Positions 17,185-26,044 of a stretch of DNA of 64,000 bases are shown piece after piece. The stretch's first letter is position 1. The number at the start of each line of letters is the position of its first letter. A program made the translations under genes and the position numbers. Source of the stretch: Rhodospirillales bacterium (GTDB taxonomy: Bacteria > Pseudomonadota > Alphaproteobacteria > Rhodospirillales_A > JACZKS01); assembly GCA_018648445.1 (NCBI GenBank), contig JABGRG010000002.1, forward strand, positions 30,767-94,766, written 5' to 3'. Under the pieces are notes generated by a model. The model was not told the origin of the DNA and did no database searches. It saw only the letters and a program-made list of their open reading frames with translations.

Positions 17185-17699
17185 TACGTGCCGCCCCCTG
17201 GTTCGTTTCGATCGCAGATTTCGCGCAGGCTTTGCCACATTTGGTGGGCAAACCGGGCACACAAGAAAATGCCGCACAGGCCCATGAAAACCGCGAACGG
17301 CCAATAGGGAATGTCGATCATCTCTGCGCCTTCGCCGTACGCGAACATTTCGGCGCTGCTGCCAAACGCCCCGACGCTGAGAAAGATGGTCACGATGAGG
17401 CCCGATAGGGCGCTCAGAAGATCGGCCAGATTTTTCCCACGCGCGCCCATGCGCTGGTAAAAAAGCTCCATGCGGATGTGACCGTTTTCGTTGGTGCACC
17501 GCGGAACACTTGCGAAGAAGACAATCATCAACAACAGCGCGCTGACTTCATTGCCCCAAAGAAGAGGTGTGTTGAACCCGTAGCGCAACAGAACGTCGAT
17601 GCTGACCAGGATGATCAGCGCGGGAATTCCGGCCAGTGTCCCGGCGGCGTGCATGACCGACGAGAGTCTGCCTGCTGGGTTTGATCCGGTTCGAGGCAT
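17184..17699 (-). CDS. dctQ: TRAP transporter small permease (DctQ family), second system
   Basis: 171 residues with four membrane segments and the typical pattern LLRYGFNTPLLWGNEVSALLLMIVFFASVPRCTNENGHIRMEL. Overlaps dctM by one base. The C-terminus ends EICDRNEPGGGT. Partner of the adjacent DctM and DctP; it follows dctP after a 78-base gap with a terminator-like hairpin. Confidence 0.88.
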   Translation of the reverse strand: MPRTGSNPAGRLSSVMHAAGTLAGIPALIILVSIDVLLRYGFNTPLLWGNEVSALLLMIVFFASVPRCTNENGHIRMELFYQRMGARGKNLADLLSALSGLIVTIFLSVGAFGSSAEMFAYGEGAEMIDIPYWPFAVFMGLCGIFLCARFAHQMWQSLREICDRNEPGGGT

Positions 17700-17719
17700 C
17701 TAAATCCGGTATTGGGAAA

Positions 17720-17763
17720 GAAAAAAGAAAGCCACCCGGAAAAATGGCCGTTTTCCGGGCGGC
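17720..17763 (-). terminator. terminator-like hairpin between dctP and dctQ (second TRAP operon)
   Basis: Read on the minus strand, a stem of 13 positions with one mismatch (17731-17743 with 17751-17763; core CCCGGAAAA/TTTTCCGGG) is followed by the U-rich run TTTCTTTTTTCTTT (17717-17730 region). This looks like an intrinsic terminator or attenuator placed just after the binding-protein gene, which would lower transcription of dctQM relative to dctP. Confidence 0.75.
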
Positions 17764-17777
17764 AATCAACGCAAACT

Positions 17778-18929
17778 TTAGAACTTGATGCGGCCCTGCG
17801 CCGGATCTTCGATGATGGTCTTGAAGATTTCGTCGGCGCTCATATCGTTGTACTTGGCCGTAAGTTCCTTAATGTCTGCCAGAAGCGCCTTTGCGGGAAC
17901 GCCTTTTTTCTCCTGGTCTTCGGCCCATTTGTTGACGACGGGCTCGAGGGCTTTTCTCCAGCGGGCCAATTCCTCTTTCGGCAGGGTAATCATTTCTACG
18001 CCGTTCTTCTCGTAGATGCCCTTGGCCTTGGTGTGGAAATCGACGCCAATCGTCTTGACGATGGAATAGGCCATGCGGGGCTGGAAGTCGTAGAACGCCT
18101 GCTTGAGGTCCGGTGGCAGGGCATCGAAAGTCTTTCTGTTGACGCAGGTGTCGATGTGCTGTGCCGAAAGCCCAAGGGTGGTGTGGTACTTGGCCAGTTC
18201 GTAAATCTTGTAGGGGATGAAACCGGGATCGACCCACAAAACAGCGTCGACGATACCCTGCTGCAACGAGGTGTAAATTTCCGGGTACGGAATATTGACC
18301 AGAACGAACCCCAGCGCCTTGGCCGCTTCCGGTTCAAACCCCTGCGCAAGAACCTTGAGACCCTTCAGGTCTTCGAGCTTGCGGATGGGTTTGCGGCTCA
18401 TGATGTCGGACGCGCCGACCAGGGCCATCAGTCCAAAGTAGGTTCCCTGCCGTTCAAATTCCTTACGGAAATACTTGGTGGCCAGTTCCGATACGACCTT
18501 GACGCCCGCCATTCTGTTCGTCGGCATCACAAACGGCAACTCGAAGACCTTGGTCATGGGGAACCCGCGGGCTTCAAAAGCGACCATACAATACGAATAG
18601 TCCGAGATGCCCGAACGTGCGGCTTTGAAGCCGTCCTTTGCGCCGTGAAGCGTTCCGCCAGCATATTCCTTGATTTTTAGTTTGCCGTTGGTCGCTTCTT
18701 CCAGCCATTTGAACCCGGCGCGCCAAACCGGCGGCACCATGGAAGCGGGAGGTGACGGATGGGCGAACTTCAAGGTTACTGGTTCACCCGAATAGGTAAT
18801 TTTTGGCTCCGCGGCAGGGATTTTATGTGCCTGCCAATCGGCAATGGAATCGGCGCAAGCCGTCCCGATGCCCACAGCGAAAATCACGCCGGCGGAAAAA
18901 ACCACCGTTCTTTTTATAGAATTTAACAC
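17778..18929 (-). CDS. dctP: TRAP transporter periplasmic solute-binding protein (DctP family), second system
   Basis: 383 residues from the GTG at 18929, with GGAGGAGGCAAGA upstream; the upstream open frame is not used. A signal peptide ends near TACA. The mature protein has the DctP fold features KFAHPSPPASMVPPVW, GGTLHGAKDGFKAARSGISD and the conserved KGLKVLAQG segment holding the substrate-arginine region in most relatives; here the usual K-x-R is replaced by KVLA, which hints at an atypical ligand. It is longer than normal (about 330), mainly through about 25 extra residues before the first strand. The C-terminal region after PDLKQAFYDFQ is helical. Confidence 0.9.
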   Translation of the reverse strand: MLNSIKRTVVFSAGVIFAVGIGTACADSIADWQAHKIPAAEPKITYSGEPVTLKFAHPSPPASMVPPVWRAGFKWLEEATNGKLKIKEYAGGTLHGAKDGFKAARSGISDYSYCMVAFEARGFPMTKVFELPFVMPTNRMAGVKVVSELATKYFRKEFERQGTYFGLMALVGASDIMSRKPIRKLEDLKGLKVLAQGFEPEAAKALGFVLVNIPYPEIYTSLQQGIVDAVLWVDPGFIPYKIYELAKYHTTLGLSAQHIDTCVNRKTFDALPPDLKQAFYDFQPRMAYSIVKTIGVDFHTKAKGIYEKNGVEMITLPKEELARWRKALEPVVNKWAEDQEKKGVPAKALLADIKELTAKYNDMSADEIFKTIIEDPAQGRIKF

Positions 18930-19503
18930 TCTTGCCTCCTCCCCGTCTGGTGCCGCAAGCCGAGTTGCGCGACCGTATCTTGGCGTTACTCCCAGCGTCG
19001 CTTTTTTTGTGTCGGAAACAACAGCGAAAAACAAATACCCGATACCCCCTTCACAGGATGACCAAACAAGCGTGCAAGGGCAACCGAATACTTTAACCTC
19101 GCCTGTTCTTGGTCTCGTTTTCTTCTGTTTCCCACGTATTCTTACAATGAAGGCTTGATCTGCAAAATGAAGTTGCTTCTTTCAGCGTAGTAGGTCGTTA
19201 TCCTTGAGGGGGAATTACTCGGAATCTTGTTTCTGCGCAGAGAAAGGAACCTACAATTCACCGGGTTCGGACTATCGTTGTGCCCAGAGAATCGAGTGTT
19301 TATTCCGTTCGCTGGAGGAGGCAGGTTCGGCGTTCGATGGAGAGGCTTGCACAAAGTCATCTGCCGTCTCGAAAACCAGCTCTTCATCCTCCCAGACATC
19401 CAAAAACCCGTCAAAAGGGATAATTGAGCGGGTTGTGGTGAACGAACGGCGGCTGTACGCTAGCTGTTGCACGGTCTGTGAAGAATGATAAGGGCGTCGT
19501 TTT
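18930..19503. other. 574-base intergenic region with no supported gene
   Basis: Separates the leftward second TRAP operon from the rightward HD-GYP gene. Short open frames occur on both strands; the best-looking is the tail of a minus-strand frame at about 19272-19400 (acidic, WEDEELVFETADD), but it lacks a good start and runs antisense into the downstream gene, so it is not called. It may be a gene remnant. Purine-rich GGAGGAGG at 18933-18944 on the minus strand is the dctP ribosome-binding site. Confidence 0.45.
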
Positions 19504-20607
19504 GTGAATACGCGTGTTTTAATCGTCGATGACGAGGAAGATATACGCTCGCTTCTTTCTGCCGCGTTGGAGCGGACGGGATATGTTTGCACGGAAGCGG
19601 AACGGGCGGAACAAGGGCTCGAAATTTTGTGTGGCGAGGCGGATATCGGAATCGTTCTCGTCGACATCAAGATGCCCGGAATGAGCGGCCTGGATTTTAT
19701 CGCCGAGGCCAACCGCAAATGTGACCGCGAGATCGAGTTTGTCGTTATGACCGGTCACGGCGGCGTCAACGAGGCGGTTCAGGCCCTTCGGCTTTGTGCC
19801 AGTGATTTTCTGTTAAAGCCATTCCAGCTCAATCAGGTTCGCAATTCGGTGGCCAAGTGTGAGGAAAACCTGCGCTTGAAAGCCGAGAAGCTGGATGCCC
19901 GCAGAAAACTGGAAAACGAACTCCTTTTAAAGAACACCAGGATTGAAGGGCTGGTTCAGGAAGTTGACGTAGCCCGTGCGGAAACCTTGGAAACCCTGGC
20001 AATCGCGGCCGAACACCGAGACAACGAAACGGGCGCGCACATTCGGCGAATCGGCGCATTCTCGGGAATTTTAGCCAATGGGCTGGGCTGGTCCTCACGC
20101 GATATCGAGGCCATCCGGCTGGCGGCCCTGCTTCACGACGTGGGCAAGATCGGGGTCCCGGACAGCATCCTCCTGAAACCGGGGCGCCTGACTGACGCTG
20201 AAATCCGCACCATGCAAATGCACACCGAAATCGGTAGCAAGATCGTGTCTTCTTCTCAAAACGAGATCATGCACAAGGCGGCGAATATTGCGTTGTCCCA
20301 TCACGAAAGATGGGACGGCACCGGATATCCTCGACAGTTGCGCGAAAACGAGATTCCCGCCGAGGCCCGCATCGTCGCCCTTTGTGATTTGTATGACGCC
20401 CTGCGATCCGCACGGCCCTATAAAAAGCCGATTTCGCACGTCGATACCGTCGCCATAATTCTGGAGGGTGACGGACGGACTTCGCCAGAACACTTCGACC
20501 CGCAAATCCTTTCGCTATTCCGTGAAGGGCACGAAACGTTTGCCGAAAACTATGAGATTTTCTCCGAGGAGGAATCCGTCTTCCGCGGTATTTCGGAAAA
20601 CAATTAG
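19504..20607 (+). CDS. response regulator with HD-GYP cyclic-di-GMP phosphodiesterase domain
   Basis: 367 residues starting at GTG 19504. A receiver domain (residues 3-120) has the acidic pocket D9-D10-E11, phospho-acceptor D54 in LVDIKMPG and K106 in LLKPF. A coiled-coil linker (about 112-165) leads to an HD-GYP domain with H211-D212 in LLHDVGKIGVPD and the HHERWDGTGYP signature at 266-276. Known relatives hydrolyse c-di-GMP to GMP. It is probably the output of the binding-lipoprotein/hybrid-kinase pair downstream, though a 268-base gap intervenes and phosphotransfer is not proven. Confidence 0.92.
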   Translation: MNTRVLIVDDEEDIRSLLSAALERTGYVCTEAERAEQGLEILCGEADIGIVLVDIKMPGMSGLDFIAEANRKCDREIEFVVMTGHGGVNEAVQALRLCASDFLLKPFQLNQVRNSVAKCEENLRLKAEKLDARRKLENELLLKNTRIEGLVQEVDVARAETLETLAIAAEHRDNETGAHIRRIGAFSGILANGLGWSSRDIEAIRLAALLHDVGKIGVPDSILLKPGRLTDAEIRTMQMHTEIGSKIVSSSQNEIMHKAANIALSHHERWDGTGYPRQLRENEIPAEARIVALCDLYDALRSARPYKKPISHVDTVAIILEGDGRTSPEHFDPQILSLFREGHETFAENYEIFSEEESVFRGISENN

Positions 20608-20875
20608 TGACGGAGCGAAAAGGGGGGCGCGCACGGTCATCGTGCACAGCGTCAACTCATAGAGTTGGTTTCGGCAATCGCCGTAACGCACAACCACATT
20701 TTACTTAGGCGCGGCTTTCAGGCAAAATAAAAGAGAACCGTTTCGGTCCCTCGTGGCGGATGGAGATGGAACGGTTAATCGGTTCTTGAAGGGCAGAAAA
20801 AAGCTCCGCATTGGGCAAACCGGGTGGAACTCAAAATTGTTCGGTGAATGCAGGGGCGACGTTAGGACCGAAGAA

Positions 20876-22009
20876 ATGAAAGAGACCTTCGCGAAAGCCG
20901 GAGCGCTTGGGGCGGTCGCGCTGTTGTTTGTCCCGATCGTAGGGTTGGTCTCGTGCGACGATCCTCAACCGATAAAAGTAGGTTTTGTGAGCACCTTTGC
21001 CGGGCGCGCCAGCGATCTTTCAAAGGAAGGCCGCGACGGAGCGCTGCTTGCGATTGAGGAAGTGAACAAAAACGGTGGCGTCGACGGACGTAAAATCCAG
21101 CTGCTGGTCCGCGATGACGAAAACGACGCGGACACGGCGCGGCGTGTTGACAAGGAACTGATCGACGAAGGGGTTGTCGCGATTGTCGGTCATATGACCA
21201 GCGCCATGTCGGCCGCGGCGGCGCCTTTGATGGCCCGCGAAAAGGTGGTCATGGTCAGCCCAACGACCAGCACGAACGAGCTGACTGGCATCGACGATTA
21301 TTTCCTTAGGGTGTACGCGCCTAGCTCGGACGCTGCGACCGAACTGGCAAAATACGCGCGTCAGGAATTGGGGGTGTCCAGGATTTCGATCATTTATGAC
21401 CTCTCGAACAAGGCCCACACAAAATCCTGGGCGCTCGCGTTCGGAGATGAGTTCGAGGCGCTTGGCGGGGAAATCGTCATGCATCGAATATTCTCTTCCG
21501 CGAACAATGCCCGGCTGCAGGACGTGGCGGCGGACATGGTGGTCGGCGATGCGGAGGGAATTATGTTGCTGGCCGGCGCGCTGGACTCGGGCCTTCTCTG
21601 CCAATATTTGCGGCAAAAGGGGTTCGACGGTTCCATCCTGGTGTCTCAGTGGTCGATTACCCGCGATATTTTTCGCCACGGCGGCAGCGCGGTAAACGGC
21701 ATCCGGTTTTTCGACGCATTCGACAATGACAATCGGAGCGATCGCTATTTGGCGTTCAAAAGAGCGTTCGAAACCCGGTTTAAGTATCCCTCGGGGTTTG
21801 CCGGCGCGTATGGCTTTGAAGCCGCGCAGGTTGTTATCGAGGGAATCCGGCGCGCGAAAGGCTCGGTCGGTTTGCGCGATACCATTCTTTCCATCGGTGA
21901 ATTCGAGGGCCTGCAAGCCCGGTTTGCGATGGACCGGTTCGGCGACGTGAAACGGCAACGCATTCTAAAAACCATAAAAGACGGGCAATTTGTGTCGTTG
22001 AAACGGTGA
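20876..22009 (+). CDS. periplasmic-binding-protein type I lipoprotein, sensor partner of the adjacent kinase
   Basis: 377 residues from the ATG at 20876 (AGGA upstream). Hydrophobic signal with lipobox LVSC27 gives a membrane-anchored lipoprotein. The rest is a Leu/Ile/Val-binding type periplasmic domain (Peripla_BP_6): IKVGFVSTFAGRASDLSKEGRDG, AIEEVNKNGGVDGRKI, VAIVGHMTSAMSAAAAP, RISIIYDLSN, GAYGFEAAQVV. No ABC permease or ATPase genes accompany it. Instead its stop (GTGA at 22006-22009) overlaps the start of a hybrid histidine kinase, so the ligand-bound protein likely feeds a signal to that kinase. The ligand is unknown, plausibly an amino acid or amide. Confidence 0.85.
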   Translation: MKETFAKAGALGAVALLFVPIVGLVSCDDPQPIKVGFVSTFAGRASDLSKEGRDGALLAIEEVNKNGGVDGRKIQLLVRDDENDADTARRVDKELIDEGVVAIVGHMTSAMSAAAAPLMAREKVVMVSPTTSTNELTGIDDYFLRVYAPSSDAATELAKYARQELGVSRISIIYDLSNKAHTKSWALAFGDEFEALGGEIVMHRIFSSANNARLQDVAADMVVGDAEGIMLLAGALDSGLLCQYLRQKGFDGSILVSQWSITRDIFRHGGSAVNGIRFFDAFDNDNRSDRYLAFKRAFETRFKYPSGFAGAYGFEAAQVVIEGIRRAKGSVGLRDTILSIGEFEGLQARFAMDRFGDVKRQRILKTIKDGQFVSLKR

Positions 22010-25000
22010 CAATGATCAGGCGCGTACGTTTCCATCAACTGTTGGCCGTGGTGTTCGGGGTCGCTGCGGCGATTCCGGTGATCTTCCTGGGCTTTGCCTT
22101 GCACGCCTATCTCGGAGATCGCATCAAAGAGGATATCACTCACAAAAATATGCTTCTGGCCATGTCGGTTAGAAGGGAAATCGACGTGCTGCTCGAGCAC
22201 CCGTCGTCGCTTCTTAGGCAAATGGCGGAGAATTTTGACACGGATCGATTTGAAGGGGGCCTGTCCAAGAATGAACAGACGCTGCTTGATTCAATCGTTG
22301 AATCGTCGGTAGGATTCGAGACTGTTTTTTTGCTGGATAGGTGGGGCACGGTAATTTCGATCAGTTCTCAGGATCGACTGGCTTTGCCCGAGGATGAGTT
22401 CATTGGCCTATCGATGGTCGGTCAGGAGTATTTCCGGTTTGTGAAGGAAACGAGCGGCACATATTGGTCGAACGTCGCGTCCTCGACGCGTAGCGGCGAT
22501 CCGTCGCTGACGTTCAGCCTTCCCGTGGGCGAGGGCGTAATCGTCGGCACGCTGAACTTGAACAGGCTCGATCGAATTGTCGCCGAGATGGGGGCGGCAC
22601 GGGGCGGCGAAGTCTGGGTGACAGATAAAACCGGCGTGTTAATTCTCAGTCACGACCGTGCGCGTGTCGCTCAGGGCGTGAACCTTGGCGGTTGGGGAAT
22701 AGTTGAGAGTGGATTGGCCGGCACCGAGGGGACTTTCGAGTACGAGGACGAGAGCGTCGAAAAACTGGGAAGCGTCGTGCGAGTTCCCAAAACAGGGTGG
22801 CTGGTTGTCGTATCCCAGAATTTGGTGCACGCGTTTGCGCCGTTGCGCCGCCTTGAGTACATTTCATTGGCTGCGGTAATCCTGTCTTTGGCCATGGCGA
22901 CGATGGCAGCGGTTGCCCTATCGCGGCGGATGACCAGACCCTTGTCGCGATTGGCCTCCGACGTTCGGCGTGTTTCATCAGGGGACTACGGTTTTTCTCC
23001 AGAGGCCAGCGGCTACGTCGAAATTGATGACCTGGCTACCGATTTTGCAACGATGTCCGAAAATCTGAGCAAGCGCGAAACGGAGATCCGCGAGAGCGAA
23101 GCGAAGTTGCGGGCAGTGATCGATGGTTCAACCGCCTCGATCCTTCTGAAGGATATTGACGGCCGTTTTTTACTCGCCAACAAGGTGTTTGCCGAGCACT
23201 GCGGAATGAGTGTCGACGAGATTATCGGAAAGACGATCGCGGAAGTTCGTGATCGGTCGTTCGCCGACCGGTCAATGAAAACCGACAAAAAGGTGATCGA
23301 GTCAGGGCGGGTTCTTGAGTACGAGGTCAGCGATCTGGATCCCGACGGACGGAAGCGCGATTTCTTTGTCGCGAAATTCCCGATCAAGAATACGCAGGGA
23401 GAAATTACGGGGATCGGCGCTGTCAGCACCAACGTTACGGAACGCAAACAGGCGGAATCGGAACTGCGTGAAATTGCCGAACGGGTTTCCGCCTTAACGG
23501 GCGCCGATTTCTTCGAGTTTTTGGTTTCCGAACTCGCCGAGTTGATGGGTGTAAAGATAGCGATGGTCGGAAGGGTTATTCCGGGAAGTCCCTCGCGAGT
23601 TCAATCGGTTTCTGTGCATGTTGTCGGAGGAGCGTCAGAACCGATCACCTATGATCTGCCGGGGTCGCCCTGCGAAAATGTGGTTGGAAGGGAGGCGTGC
23701 GTATATCCCTCCGGTGTGCAGCAGATTTTCCCGGACGATCAACTTCTCGTCGAAATGAATGCTGACGGATACGCCGGGGCACCGTTGTTCGATTCGCAAG
23801 GCGCGGCATTGGGTGTGATCGCCGTCATCGATACAAAGCCTATCGAGCGAGTTGAACGGTGCTTGGCGACCTTAAGAATCTTTGCCGCCAGGGCGGCGGC
23901 GGAGTTGGAACGCAAGCAGGCCGAAGATGAGCTTCGCCGAAGCGAGGCCGATTTTCACCGGTTGTTCGATGGCATCGGAAGCGGCGCCGCCATTCATGAA
24001 ATCATCTGCGACGCCAAAGGCGACCCCTGCGATTATCGGTTTATTGACGTCAACCCGGCTTTTGAGCGGCTGACGCAGATACCGCGGGAGAACATTCTCG
24101 GAAAGACGGTGCTCGAGGTTATGCCGAACACCGAGCAATATTGGATCGATACCTTCGGCCGCGTCGCCTTGACCGGAGAGCCGGCGTCACTAGAGAGTTT
24201 TTCGCGCGAATTTGACAAGTATATCGACGTTGTGGCCTTCAGTCCGACCCCCGGACAATTCGCCGTAACCGTCACCGATGTAACCGAGCGACGCCGCGCC
24301 GAGGACGCCCTTCGGTCCTCGGAGGCTGATCTTCGCGGTATTCTCGACAATATGATCGATACGTTTTTCCGTATCGACAAGGAACAAGCGTTCCTGATCC
24401 TCTCTCCTTCCTTCGAGACATTGTTCGGCGTGTCGACCATTGAATGCGTGGGGAGAAGGATATCGGACTTTTTTGCCGACCCCGGTAGCGCCGATGAACT
24501 GGTCGCGGCGATGGAGAAAAACAACGGGCGGGTCGAGGGATTTGAGGTGCAGGCGCAACGCGCGAGCAGCGAAACCTTCTGGCTTTCCATTACGGCGCGC
24601 CAGGTTATGGATGACACCGGACGCGTTGTCGGCGCCGAGGGGATCGCGCGGGACATTTCGCAACGCAAGGAAACGGAGGATGTGCTGCGTCGCTCCCAGC
24701 GGATGGAAGCCATCGGGCAGCTTACCGGCGGCGTGGCCCACGATTTCAACAATTTGCTTGGCGTGATCATCGGCAATCTCGATTTCCTGAAGGAAATACT
24801 GGAAGTTGAAGAGATCGCGGAAAAGCGGATTTCCGGCGCGTTGCGGGCGGCATGGCGTGGGGCGGACCTGACCAAAAGGTTGCTGGCGTTCGCGCGGCGT
24901 GATTCCGAGACGACGGTATCTGTAGATTTGAACGCGTCCGTCGAGGGCATGCGGGCGATGTTGGCCCGCACGCTGACCGAAAAAATCGAAGTTCATACGG

Positions 25001-25824
25001 ACCTTTCCGATGGGTTGTGGGCGACCGAGATAGATGAGGGCGACCTCGAAGACGCGATCCTCAATCTTTCAATCAATGCCCGAGATGCGATGAAGGACGG
25101 CGGCCGGCTGCGAATTCGCACCGCCAACGTGTCCGTGGGGCCGTCGGACTTAAACCGTTACCCGAATGCGGTGCCGGGTGACTATGTCGAGATTTCGGTT
25201 GCCGATACCGGCTGTGGCATGGCGCCGGAGGTTCGCGACCGGGTGTTCGAACCGTTCTTTACGACGAAGGCGGCCGGTGAGGGCACTGGTTTGGGATTGA
25301 GTATGGTGTACGGGTTCGTTCGACGATCCAACGGCGCGATCCGGATCGATTCTGCGCCAGGCGAGGGGACCGATGTATGTGTCCTTCTTCCGCGAACTGT
25401 TTCCAAATCGGAGTTCGCCGAAAAGGAAACCTCGACGTCGGCCAGCGTTCTCGGCGGGCGCGAGACGGTTCTGGTCGTTGACGACGAAGCGGAACTGCGG
25501 CGTCTGGTGGAAGATTACCTGTCGCGATTGGGATACAAAACGATGAGCGCCGAAAATGCGCAGCAGGCACTCGGCATCCTTGAAAGCGCAGAGGGCATCG
25601 ATCTGCTGTTCTCCGATGTCGTCATGCCTGGCGGCATGAGCGGCGAAGTCCTGGCCGAAATGGCCGTTCGCATGCGACCGGGCATAAAGGTGTTGCTGAC
25701 GACCGGCTATTCCAACGAGGTGGCACAGGGCGACGGCGCATCGACCCCCTCGACCGAGATCTTGCCCAAACCCTTCCGCCGCGACGAACTGGCCAAACGC
25801 ATCCGCAAAATGCTGGACAATTAA
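22006..25824 (+). CDS. hybrid sensor histidine kinase (Cache-like, HAMP, PAS, GAF, PAS, HisKA, HATPase, receiver)
   Basis: 1,272 residues from GTG 22006, overlapping the upstream stop; an ATG lies two codons on. Membrane segment 1 at about 10-33, a periplasmic sensor of about 240 residues resembling a double-Cache domain, membrane segment 2 at about 283-307, HAMP, a PAS domain (about 370-490), a GAF-like region (about 500-640), two further PAS domains (about 645-890), then HisKA with H912 in GGVAHDFNNLL, a catalytic domain (NARDAM, DTGCGM, GTGLGLSMVYGF) and a C-terminal receiver with D1204 in LLFSDVVMPGG and KPF. It should autophosphorylate and pass phosphate internally. Likely partner outputs are the HD-GYP regulator upstream or an unseen regulator. 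Confidence 0.9.
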   Translation: MTMIRRVRFHQLLAVVFGVAAAIPVIFLGFALHAYLGDRIKEDITHKNMLLAMSVRREIDVLLEHPSSLLRQMAENFDTDRFEGGLSKNEQTLLDSIVESSVGFETVFLLDRWGTVISISSQDRLALPEDEFIGLSMVGQEYFRFVKETSGTYWSNVASSTRSGDPSLTFSLPVGEGVIVGTLNLNRLDRIVAEMGAARGGEVWVTDKTGVLILSHDRARVAQGVNLGGWGIVESGLAGTEGTFEYEDESVEKLGSVVRVPKTGWLVVVSQNLVHAFAPLRRLEYISLAAVILSLAMATMAAVALSRRMTRPLSRLASDVRRVSSGDYGFSPEASGYVEIDDLATDFATMSENLSKRETEIRESEAKLRAVIDGSTASILLKDIDGRFLLANKVFAEHCGMSVDEIIGKTIAEVRDRSFADRSMKTDKKVIESGRVLEYEVSDLDPDGRKRDFFVAKFPIKNTQGEITGIGAVSTNVTERKQAESELREIAERVSALTGADFFEFLVSELAELMGVKIAMVGRVIPGSPSRVQSVSVHVVGGASEPITYDLPGSPCENVVGREACVYPSGVQQIFPDDQLLVEMNADGYAGAPLFDSQGAALGVIAVIDTKPIERVERCLATLRIFAARAAAELERKQAEDELRRSEADFHRLFDGIGSGAAIHEIICDAKGDPCDYRFIDVNPAFERLTQIPRENILGKTVLEVMPNTEQYWIDTFGRVALTGEPASLESFSREFDKYIDVVAFSPTPGQFAVTVTDVTERRRAEDALRSSEADLRGILDNMIDTFFRIDKEQAFLILSPSFETLFGVSTIECVGRRISDFFADPGSADELVAAMEKNNGRVEGFEVQAQRASSETFWLSITARQVMDDTGRVVGAEGIARDISQRKETEDVLRRSQRMEAIGQLTGGVAHDFNNLLGVIIGNLDFLKEILEVEEIAEKRISGALRAAWRGADLTKRLLAFARRDSETTVSVDLNASVEGMRAMLARTLTEKIEVHTDLSDGLWATEIDEGDLEDAILNLSINARDAMKDGGRLRIRTANVSVGPSDLNRYPNAVPGDYVEISVADTGCGMAPEVRDRVFEPFFTTKAAGEGTGLGLSMVYGFVRRSNGAIRIDSAPGEGTDVCVLLPRTVSKSEFAEKETSTSASVLGGRETVLVVDDEAELRRLVEDYLSRLGYKTMSAENAQQALGILESAEGIDLLFSDVVMPGGMSGEVLAEMAVRMRPGIKVLLTTGYSNEVAQGDGASTPSTEILPKPFRRDELAKRIRKMLDN

Positions 25825-26044
25825 AGCCGATTTCCGAGCGTTTTGCGGGGCGTGACGCCAGCGTCCGCGTTTAGAAAAATAGTTGCAAAAAGTTACCAAA
25901 TTCTCTTTTTGGAGGAGTTGTCTTTGGCCTGTCTGTGTGCGAAAAATGCATGATCGGGTTGACGTGCCGGAAAACTAACTCCGAAACGCGCATAATAGTG
26001 GCGAAAGGCTGCAGGCAAACCCGACGAATTGGGAGTGAGACAAG

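Noticed and set aside
19272..19718. Minus-strand open frame of 148 codons before and across the HD-GYP start
   Set aside because: Its 5' half is antisense to the receiver domain. Only the last about 45 codons look protein-like, without a start; possibly a remnant, not called.
25825..26044. Possible riboswitch or leader before the RTX gene
   Set aside because: GGAGGAG and short stems occur, but nothing matches a known riboswitch consensus such as the c-di-GMP-I core, and no clear -35/-10 pair was found.
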